This document shows, piece by piece, positions 55,937 to 64,000 of a DNA stretch of 64,000 bases (positions are counted from its first letter, which is position 1; each line of letters opens with the position of its first letter). The DNA is taken from positions 3,253,453 through 3,317,452 of the forward strand of contig JAJEKV010000099.1 of assembly GCA_021234155.1 (NCBI GenBank), in the 5' to 3' direction. This DNA is from Isoetes taiwanensis. Its lineage: Eukaryota; Streptophyta; Lycopodiopsida; Isoetales; Isoetaceae. The position numbers and the translations under genes are program-made. The notes under the pieces are model-generated. The model saw only the letters and a list, made by a program, of their open reading frames with translations. It ran no database searches and was not told where the DNA came from.

Positions 55937-56292
55937 GACGTCGCATGCGACGTCATGTGACATTACAGAACATAAGACACGCCAGTACGTATTTGCCACG
56001 TGTCTTCGCTAGGGTCGCATGTGCCCGGAATTTGACCGATTGATTACGACGCCGCATGCGACGCGGCGTGGCGTAACCCTGAGACACGCCGCCAACGACG
56101 TCGATGCCACGCGTGTACCGCCAGTCGCATGTGACCGGATTTTGACCGTTGACTATCGCCGCGATGCGGCGTGGTCTACAGAACGTATGACACGCCTGCA
56201 TGCATTACTTGCAGTGTATTGCCAAGTCGTAGGTGACCGGCATGTGACCGTTGACACTACGCCGCCGGCGACGCCACGCCGCATCGCGACGT
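55937..56292. promoter_or_regulatory. Palindrome array upstream of SET gene 2
   Basis: Counterpart of 45285-45631, with GACGTCGCATGCGACGTC at its left edge and variants CGCCGCATGCGACGCGG, CGCCGCGATGCGGCG and CGCCGCCGGCGACG further on. The central ACGT cores are partly lost (ACGTCGC to ACGCCGC), which may be real divergence or sequence error. Confidence 0.7.
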
Positions 56293-56302
56293 TAAAGATT
56301 TC

Positions 56303-56310
56303 TATATAAA
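56303..56310 (+). promoter_or_regulatory. TATA box of SET gene 2
   Basis: TATATAAA in the context 'gatttctatataaacaac', identical to copy 1, 107 bp before the ATG at 56417. Confidence 0.7.
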
Positions 56311-56416
56311 CAACTTTTTTCTCGGCCTTCATTGTTATTTTCTTTCGCTCCTCTTCCAGCCTAGCGCCTTTGGTGTTCTTCTTTTTAACCATATCTTATA
56401 CTTGTTGCTGCCCTAC

Positions 56417-58086
56417 ATGGATCGCCATGGTCATCGGCATGATCGACGCCTGGAGATGGCCAGGAGACAGATTGATGTTGTCTTACCACCAGGGGAGGCT
56501 GGATATGCGGAACCGTCACATGTAAGTTACTGATTCTTGTATTTAGTAGCCTAGACATATATAAACTAGGAGAGGACGTGTACTGCGAGTAGTAAAAAAA
56601 ACGCAGGTGTTTTTGGTCAAGGATTACCTGGCCGCCTCCACCTTGAGTGGAGAGGACGGTGTGCCAGCCCAAACTCACCTTCATACCTTACTAAGTACAA
56701 TGTAGATTACAAAATTGAGGTGTCGCGATAGTCAAGGTCATATGTCGACTTCACCTTGAGTGGAGGGGACTCTATGTATCGGGGCTAGCGCGTCTCCAAA
56801 AGATCTTTATTGAAATTGAAACTTATATAAGGGTCGTACTCGGGAAAGGGCATGGTCGGCTTCACCTTGAGTGGAGAGGACTACGTGTCCGGGCCCAATT
56901 CTGTCCATTTAGGATTTAGGGTTTAGGGTTTAGGGTTTAGGGTTTATACTACCATATATTGTATCTATCACAGCCGTTCAAACTATTGTGCAGTATATAG
57001 TACTTACCTTTTGTAATTGGCAGAGGGACAAAATAGTTTGCGATTGTAAAAGATGTATGGGGCTGAAGAGACGACTTAGAACGGTTGTTGAAGACCATCT
57101 GATAAGATTTGGTACATTTGAACAACCCACCAGATCTGATGCTCGTCATGGATATCAGGTTGGTATACAATTATTATTTGTTTTTTTTTTTTTTAAGAGT
57201 ATCTCTCCCAGTTCAAGTATATATTCAAGATGTTTATGATATCTAAATATGTAGGTAGATGATGCTGATGTCTCCTCCAAAATAGATGTGGATTTTGGTT
57301 TAATGTTGTCCATAGAGGCATATGAAACTGAAGCAGTAACCCGATTCATCAATAATGTGGATGGGTGCCGCTCAACGCTGAGTGTTCCCCTGCGTGAAAG
57401 AACACGAAGACACTGCATGTGTCGCACATTTCCCAAGAACGTTTGGCCTCACTGCCCGAGCGTGAAATTCCTGAAGAATTGCAAAGATTAGTCCGACCCT
57501 TTGTTAGGCACCGCAAGACATTTGGCTTGTGGCCAGTAGACTTACCTATCTCTATGGATCAAGAATTTGCTTATTGGGGAAAAAGATACATCATTATCTT
57601 GGAGCCGCATTTGTCCGTAAGTCGGATTCGCCTTATCTCCGCAGACGTATAGAAGTGGAGCGAGATACCCACATTCCATTAATGCCATATGCAGGTCCCG
57701 AGTACGATTGGAAAACTTGGCAAACTTTGACTAAATATGCTTGGCGTATGAGGATTTATGGAATGAATTCCAATGCTACGTCGATAGCTGTGGGGGCATG
57801 TGATGAGGAGTTGAAGTTTATTGATGGTCGGCCAGGGGTTCATGGCAATATTGCAGGGTTCATCAACAGTTCTATTGACAACCGTGAGCGATGCAATTGT
57901 GAATTTTTAGAGTGTCAAGGAGGGGAGGAAGATTTTTTTACAAGATCTGTAAAAAGCAGATATATCATGATGTGTGCTATTAAAAGCATAAACATTGGAG
58001 ATGAGTTATTCATCAACTATCGCTATGATAGACCTCTCCCATTTGAGATGGAACAATGCTATTGCTGTACTAAAAAAAAGGAATAA
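56417..58086 (+). CDS. SET-domain protein, copy 2
   Basis: Exon 1 is 56417-56521 (35 codons, MDRHGHRHDRRLEMARR, donor GTAAGT); exon 2 is 57024-57158 (45 codons, CDCKRC); exon 3 is 57255-58086. All junctions are phase 0 with good GT-AG signals. Exon 3 holds the SET blocks IPLMPYAGPEYDW, YAWRMRIYGMNSN, FIDGRPGVHGNIAGFIN, RCNCEFLEC, YIMMCAIKSINIGDELFIN and a C-terminal EQCYCC that could be a post-SET zinc-binding Cys group. One frameshift near 57412 and another near 57620 break it; copy 1 is intact at the first. Total length would be about 350 residues. A three-exon layout with its own TATA box shows that it is a gene separate from TNP2. Confidence 0.75.
56915..56946 (+). repeat. Plant telomere-type repeats in intron 1 of SET gene 2
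   Basis: (TTTAGGG)4 plus a partial unit, identical in place and length to the copy at 46257-46288. Confidence 0.85.
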
Positions 58087-58177
58087 AGAGGTTTTTTTTT
58101 TTTTTTAATATGTTTTTTGTCATTCGTGAGTCTATACAAATGGTTGTATGTATTTTATACTTATTACATTATTTGAC

Positions 58178-59470
58178 ATGATGGTTAATACGTTACTCCT
58201 GTTTAATGAACTCATTCAGAGCGGTCTCCATCCCGATCCATTAGTTCTAAGTTACAGGCAAAGGGAAACCTATCGTCGTGAATTTCAAGCCAGAGCGCAC
58301 CAATATGAAGATATTGCATACGATCAATATGAAGAGGATGAAACTATTGACGAACCCGAGAACAGAAGTCTTTTCGTGGACGAGCCGATGCTTTCGATAT
58401 GTTGCACGCTCTTCAAGAATTACCGATATTGATTTAGATGATGTCGAGGGGATGGTGGTGGAGAGGATATGGTAGAAGATGTGGGATACCCTTCGAGGAT
58501 TGGTCGTATTGACGATGACCCTATTGTTATCGAAGCAGAAACGCAGTTATTTCCTGCATCTCGAACCTCTCGTTTGTCGGCGTGCCTGCTAATTCTCAAT
58601 CTCCAAACCAAGTTCAAGTGGAGCAATGCAAGTGTCTCTGCTCTATTGAGGTGACATACTTATCAAGTCTTTCTATCTTACCACCATCTCCATCTTTTAT
58701 CTTACCACTCTTAGATGCGCAGGTTATTGCACGAGAAGATCCTTCCAGAGAAGAACAATATGCCTACCGACAGATCTCAAGTTAAGAAAATGATTCAAGC
58801 GACCGGCCTTGGTTATAAAGTCATACATGCATGTCCAAATGATTGTATGATCTTCTATCCCCCCGCCGAAAGCATGAGAAGTCCACTCATTGTCTCAGTA
58901 TGTAATGAACCGAGATACCGGAATGACCTAAAGGGAAAACGGTACCTCGTAAGGTTATTCGACACTTTCCAATAATCCCAAGGTATATGCATCACCACTT
59001 CTTACAAATAGTTGTAAATTCACTTATTTTCTGTGACTTATATGTTGCCTATAATTTATTCTATAGGTTAAAGTTGATGTTAGTTGCAAGACATTGGCTA
59101 GCCTAATGGACTTTCACGGCTACACATGCATCTAGTGATGATGTGATGCGAGTCCCCGGCGGCGGCAGTAGTTTTGGAAGCATGTCGATGCGACATGGCG
59201 ACTTTGAAAAGAACCACGTAACGTGCGTTTGGGCCTGGCCACCGATGGCGTAAACCCATATGGTACACAATCGACTGCATGGTCTACATGGCCAGTGATG
59301 ATAGTGAACTACAACATACCCCCATGGTTGTTGATGAAGAGTGGGCACATTATGATGACTATTGATACCTGGGAAGAAAAAACCAAGTAATTTAGATGTG
59401 TACCTAAGAATAATTGTGGATGAGTTACTCCCTTTGTGGAACACAGGTATTCAGGTCTACGATGCCCATA
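58178..59470 (+). pseudogene. TNP2 transposase, copy 2, N-terminal part only
   Basis: ATG at 58178 (MMVNTLLLFNELIQSGLHPD), then an acidic region (YEDIAYDQYEEDETIDEPEN), then TQLFPASRTSRLSACLLILN, LQTKFKWSNASVSALLR, a 70-bp intron ending 'accactcttag', LLHEKILPEKNNMPTD, GLGYKVIHACPNDCMIFYPP, SVCNEPRYRNDLKGK, and after the next intron SLMDF..THASSDDVMRVP and NPYGTQS-like codons. These are the conserved N-terminal blocks of TNP2. At 59470 the sequence jumps over 3.0 kb that holds the catalytic core in copy 1, so this copy cannot encode an active transposase, though it could make a truncated DNA- or protein-binding product. Confidence 0.82.
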
Positions 59471-59921
59471 GGGTCGAACATGCTACCTAGGTTCAAACAA
59501 GCCTCTTAGGCTCAAGCATTGTCTAGGCTCAAACATGCCCCAGTATCAAACATGTACACAACAAAAATAAAAATAGTTAAACGACGTCGCTATAACAAAA
59601 TACGTCGCATGCGACGTATTGAAGCACAATTTCATTATAATGGGAAAATTTTTAGTAAACTGGAATTTTTTTATTATGGGGGTTGTATAGACCTTATGCA
59701 GGGGTTGTATACACGTGTACAGTACCCTGTATCATAGACCTTATGCAGGGGTTCTATACACGTGCAGTACCCGTGTATCATACATACATGAATATTTAGA
59801 GAACATAATAACACGATATCATATACCAACTTCCAAACACAATAGAGACCAAAGTATGAACTATGTATGTCCCTAGTAACCTTCCCCCAGGTTCCTAACC
59901 CCTTCCCCTTCCCCTTTCCCT
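59471..59921. other. Right-side spacer with ACGT palindrome, copy 2
   Basis: Nearly identical to 51812-52260 including TACGTCGCATGCGACGTA at about 59600-59619. Confidence 0.5.
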
Positions 59922-60495
59922 TCACCTGCGAGGTCTAACCCACGCATCTGGGTTAGGAGTCAAGAGCTCACGCTCATCCCATGCTGATTCTTCCCACCAT
60001 ATGGGGTACCTAGTCATTAGAAAAAGTAATTCCACAGGATAATACTCACGGAAGAAGAGCGGACCCAACTCCACAAAACCGTTGTACTCATTGTAGTACA
60101 CCCTAATAAGGCCATACATCTGTCCCTTACAAATTTCATGAATGAACTCTGATATGTATGCATCCAGAGAGTGTGCTAAATATCCAAAGACGAAGAAGAG
60201 GCCTCAATTGTTTGTAGCATCTCGGCCGGAGATAAGGAGGGGGTTCAAGCATTCCCCTCATTGCAAGTCTCCTATAACATTCAGATGGATTAATTTCCAT
60301 CAGTGGCTCATGACCACAATCAAATCGCTCCAGAATGAAGTTGATCAACTCCATTGTAAGCTCCTTGGTGGGACTGTGGCGCAACCTCCACTCCAAGAAA
60401 TGGTCCCATAGCTCATCCATTCCAGGCCGCACAGAATGCCTGGGGCATGCTTGCAGGCCTTCTGGAGTAGCCCAGGGAGGATTGGGTCCAATCAT
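59922..60495 (-). pseudogene. Unknown Trp/Tyr-rich protein, copy 2
   Basis: ATG at 60495, MIGPNPPWATPEGLQACPRH, then MDELWDHFLEWRLRHSPT, ELINFILERFDCGHEPLMEI and NPSECYRRLAMRGMLEPP in one frame to about 60205, then a frame change, then MYGLIRVYYNEYNGF and RYPIWWEESAWDERELL to the stop at 59922. Its first half is more complete than in copy 1 (52261-52828). The function is unknown. Confidence 0.5.
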
Positions 60496-60514
60496 TTGCA
60501 AAAGCAAGCAAGGA

Positions 60515-61035
60515 TCACCGACGGAGCAAGGAACACGGAGCAGAGCAAGTAGCAAGTTCAAGAGCAAGCAACAAGATCAAGTAGCACGGGAATGAAGTAG
60601 CAAGGAACAAGGATCAAGATCAAGTAGCAAGATGCAATGAACAAGGAAGATCAAGTAGCAAGAAGATCAAGGAACAAGGAAGATCAAGGAGCAAGAAGCA
60701 AGGATCAAGATCAAGTAGCAAGGAACAAGATCAAGTAGCAAGATCAAGAGCAAGGAACAAGATCAAGTAGGAAGGAGCACGGGAATGAAGTAGCAAGGAA
60801 CAAGGATCAAGATCAAGTAGCAGTAGCAAGATCAAGAGCAAGGAACAAGATCAAGTAGGAAGGAGCACGGGAATGAAGTAGCAAGGAACAAGGATCAAGA
60901 TCAAGTAGCCAGAAGCAATGAACAAGGAAGATCAAGTAGCAAGAAGATCAAGGAACAAGGAAGATCAAGTAGCAAGAAGATCAAGGAACAAGGAAGATGA
61001 AGGAGCAAGAAGCAAGGATGAAAAGTGAGAAGTGA
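60515..61035. repeat. AAGATCAAGTAGCAAG minisatellite, copy 2
   Basis: Counterpart of 52850-53372 with the same unit order and small differences in unit count. Confidence 0.85.
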
Positions 61036-61065
61036 AAACAAGGTAAAAGAATTTATAGCTACTAA

Positions 61066-61192
61066 TCCAATAATGTTGAAGTATAATACCAATAATGTTG
61101 AAGTATAATACCAATAATGCTGACGTATAATACCAATAATGCTCACGTATAATACCAATAATGCTGAAGTATTATACCAATAATTCTATAAC
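61066..61192. repeat. 22-24-bp AT-rich tandem repeat, copy 2
   Basis: Five units of 'aataatgctgacgtataatacc' type. This copy has 'gacgtataatacc' where copy 1 has 'gacgataatacc', so the unit length is more regular here. Confidence 0.85.
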
Positions 61193-61233
61193 GACTATAA
61201 AAGCAGCTCCATTAGGTAAGTCATTCATCTCCC

Positions 61234-61473
61234 ATGGCTTATAATATTTATGATGATGGGTTTGAGACCATTCTTTGCTCCATGAGCTACAATGATATTA
61301 ATCATTTGCATACATAAAGGTGTTTGTTGGATCCTTACTTACAATCCAAAGCGAAGGTCGTGGAGTGTGATTGCCCGGCCTTACTCGTGGTTGTGATCCA
61401 TCTTCTTTGGGTTCCTGAGCGCCATGCCTACGAGCTGAATGCGATCACAATAGCAGGGATTGATGATGAGTGA
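61234..61473 (+). CDS. Small ORF with own TATA box, copy 2
   Basis: 'actataaaagcagc' at about 61193 precedes ATG 61234 (MAYNIYDDGFETILCSMSYN). A frame change near 61300 interrupts the middle, while the end is intact and reads WVPERHAYELNAITIAGIDD to TGA at 61473. Copy 1 is intact in the middle and broken at the end, so the two copies together outline a product of about 80 residues. Confidence 0.45.
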
Positions 61474-61682
61474 ATCATCGACTCTATAATGCCATCAATA
61501 ATATGTGCATCTAAATTATATGTATGCCATCAATAATGTGTGCATCAGATGTAATGATGTGTATTAAACACCTATTATAATAGATGTAAGGATGTTAGTA
61601 TAAGCATAAATTAGGATGTATCGACAACGTATTAATTGTCCAAAATGCTTAAGTATTATAGCAAAAGAAATTACATACATGA
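61474..61682. other. Spacer
   Basis: Same as 53816-54024 with almost no differences; nothing further seen. Confidence 0.4.
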
Positions 61683-64000
61683 TTATCGAGAACATGACTG
61701 AGATTGAGAGCTTTTAGCTAATGCTATGTCCCCCCACATGTCAACAATGTATTTTGGAATCTGAACAGTCTTCGGTCTTTTGCCATTTGCATCCCATGCA
61801 TAATGTATGGCATCTAACTTCTCATACCTTGATGGATCTAATGGATTGGGTCGCCAACGTTTAGTTAAGCAACCTGTATAGTCACGACCAACAGGCATCC
61901 ACCATGATACATAAATGTGACCATAATTGGTAGACTCTGGATCTAGGATGGCATCTTCTTCTGTAAAGCCCAACCACGTTGGAGTTTCATCGTCTCCAGG
62001 TCGGACTAAAACAAACATACCTTTCGTAACATGTGCATGAGGATCGAACTCATCCATAGGCAACACTGGACGCCCATCCGGGCCGCCCACAATATGTAGG
62101 CAAAGGTCTTACAAGCACGCGGCTTCATCGACCTACGGAGTAAATGTACTTGTAGAGGTTCTTGCCTTGTAACGCAACCAAAAGTTATCATTTTGAGGTC
62201 GTCCTGGAGATACATCTTCCAAACACAAAAGAATCTCGTTCCAGTAATCCATAGTTGCTTTGTACTGTCGTGCAAACACACTATCTTCTTGATTTTTGCA
62301 GAAGGAATTCCATAATGCTATGTACTTGCTGATGCTGTCTGCCAGGCCAGGGAGATCTTTCAACGTCTTCCTTTGGAGGGATATTTTTAGGCACCCCGTT
62401 GGTAACGTTGGCTCACCATTTTCATCCTCCTCCCACATTCTTATTCCATTTTCTCGAATCCACTCTTTATGGGTTGGCCGCGATCTTATATTGCATAATG
62501 GGCCATTTCCCATCCATTTTAAATCGAATAGCAATGGCTCGGTATGGCTCTGTTAGGACGTTGGCCCTTATCGAGGGATATATCCCTTGACAAAGCCTTC
62601 CAATCACGGAACTTCATCCACAAAATATGGAACAGGAGACTTTGCATTGCACTTGCTAAACAAGTAAAGCAACTCGTGCAAAGTTAGAGCATCCGATGAA
62701 CTCATTAACGCAAAAAGTTCCCAAACAATGCATCAATATCGTCATGAGTGTGCCCAACGATCATGAAGCCAACCTGAATCTCATCGAATACCTTAAGCCA
62801 TGTCAAATAAGAGAGGTAGGAGAACACATATCTATTTTTATTTTGACCCATGCATTATCCAACCGTAAGTAGAGATTTCGAGGAAGAGGATTGAAGCCTT
62901 CTAAGTTGGCACTAGAAGATGAAGGCATCTTCTCTTGTGTCCGCACTAGCTTATGTTGCAGTGGTCGAAAGTATCTTTTAGGGCTTGCATCAATTTGCAA
63001 TCAGAAGTTCTCGCTTCCACACAAATCACCACACTTGTCTTCTTCCCAAGAACTCAAGATAGTGTAGGATCCTAACATGAAAGTTTGAGTCATCCTTCCA
63101 AAGATCAAGAGAGAAATGGCCATAAGCCCGTCCACCATGACCATGTGTCAATGCTCCTGTCAAGCTGCTCTTCAAGCGATCTCCTCTCCAAACAGACTTT
63201 GCGAGATGGTGACTTCTTGGTGTGAGTGTTTTGACCTGATCCATCTTAACATGTATTATGCAGAGGTGACTTTCTCGGGCTTAACGATGTGATAATGCAC
63301 GCCAATGCCAATATTGACTCCTACAGAACGTTGTTCCAACATATGTGCCCCCGTTGAATTGAAAGGTTGCGCCTCTCCCTTATATCTTTTGTTCTTTTCC
63401 AATTTTACGCTTGATGACTACACATATGTTACACTTGGAGAATGCTGTATTTTTTGCTATGCTGACGTCTGGAAACTCTTTCTTCCAAATATTGTAAAAA
63501 GAGGGCAAGGTTACACTCTTTCCTGTCAATTCTTCCACCACGGCGCCCACCTCCTTATGTATGCTCTTCTTATTAAGGATGGAAGGAAGTTTGCGAACAT
63601 TCTCCCTTATATCATCCTTTCCTTTTTTGCTTCTATGTGGAATGCTCTCTGCATTCTCACTAATGAAGGTATCAAGCACACTTTCTGTAGCTAGTGTCCT
63701 GCATCTAGGCTTCTTAGAGCCTGTATTACCATGCTCCGCCCGTTTTCCACCTAACTCGAACCTCTTCCTCCAACTATAAAACGTAGACTGAGCAACTCCT
63801 AAAGCCACGCGCCATGCGAATTGACAGCACTCCACTCCACAGACCACTACTTTCGCCTCCGACTGCCCTGTATAAGTTACACTCAACACATCAAAAACAA
63901 GCGTAATCCTGGCACTGCTTGATTGAGAATAAAATTCTTTTCTTAAGGCACATACTTGTTTGGCTCGGTTTTGACACATTCGTCCTTGCAGCATGTTGAT
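61683..64000 (-). pseudogene. DUF7869 transposase-like gene, copy 2 (partial at window end)
   Basis: From the right edge the minus strand reads VVCGVECCQFAWRVALGVAQ, ESVLDTFISENAESIPHRS, RKLPSILNKKSIHKEVG, LPSFYNIWKKEFPDVSIAK and CNICVVIKRK (N-terminal helical and Cys part), then MDQVKTLTPRSHHLAKSVW, LTGALTHGHGGRAYGHFSL, PRNLYLRLDN (LYLQLDN-type motif), VFSYLSYLTWLKVFDEIQVG, FMIVGHTHDDIDA, and the C-terminal region to 61683. The D-Q-K, L-D-N and H-T-H-D-D-I-D blocks in this order define the DUF7869 family, thought to be transposase-derived. Frameshifts occur near 63330, 63020 and 62540. The start lies beyond the window. This is the undisrupted version of the gene at 54025-55144. Confidence 0.82.

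Larger units (their letters stand above)
55145..62799. repeat. Tandem duplication unit 2 (7.65 kb, internally deleted)
   Basis: Colinear with unit 1 throughout except for a missing segment equal to 48807-51811. The join at 59470 ('gatgcccata' then 'gggtcgaaca') has a TA microhomology. To the right the DUF7869 gene continues beyond the duplicated part, so this unit's right edge is the original one. Confidence 0.92.

Overview
The window looks like nuclear DNA of a land plant with a large, transposon-rich genome, possibly a fern, lycophyte or bryophyte. The basis is plant gene relics (a PLS-type PPR gene, a B3 domain, a SNF2-family ATPase), a Ty3/gypsy chromovirus with an initiator-Met-tRNA primer site, an L1-type LINE, an En/Spm (CACTA) TNP2 transposase, TTTAGGG repeats and GT-AG introns. 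DUF7869-type and 'SDG..QFKG' transposase-like genes are, to my knowledge, uncommon in seed plants, which is why I lean to a seedless plant; that lean is inference. No window-scale housekeeping gene is evident.

Layout. 0-5 kb: a minus-oriented gypsy LTR, then a broken L1 LINE whose two halves face each other. 5.6-6.3 kb: a foldback element. 7.0-14.8 kb: tandem ~430-bp repeats interrupted by a complete 6.9-kb DNA transposon (7703-14609) with terminal inverted repeats and a 4-bp target duplication. It carries two convergent genes: a coiled-coil/RING-H2-like protein (plus) and a decayed DDE-type transposase-like protein (minus). 14.8-15.6 kb: a PPR pseudogene. 17.9 and 18.9 kb: two hairpins. 21.9-24 kb: a strongly divergent histone H3-like gene with a very long charged tail (minus), partly duplicated in tandem. 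24.2-29.3 kb: two related gypsy LTRs in opposite orientation around an integrase/chromodomain remnant. 29.3-41 kb: mostly non-coding DNA with small duplications, foldback elements, a Helitron-like 5' end and one plausible two-exon gene end.

41-64 kb is the densest part. A hAT-type MITE with a perfect 8-bp target duplication splits an open frame, and SNF2 and B3 gene fragments follow. Then a 10.65-kb unit (44490-55144) is repeated in tandem as a 7.65-kb version (55145-62799) lacking 3.0 kb. Each unit begins with an array of ACGTCGCATGCGACGT-like palindromes and a TATA box in front of a three-exon SET-domain gene. In unit 1 this is followed on the same strand by a CACTA TNP2 transposase gene; unit 2 keeps only the N-terminal part of TNP2. 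Each unit also carries an unrecognised minus-strand gene, a 0.5-kb minisatellite, a small ORF with its own TATA box, and the C-terminal part of a DUF7869 transposase-like gene. The N-terminal part of the right-hand DUF7869 gene runs off the window end.

How it fits together: a plausible reading is that the palindrome arrays are both promoter and subterminal transposase-binding repeats of a CACTA-type element that carries a SET methyltransferase-like gene, and that unit 2 is an internally deleted derivative. The two units differ mainly at CAG/CTG sites and small indels, and several frameshifts in one unit are intact in the other, so many apparent breaks may be sequence errors rather than decay.
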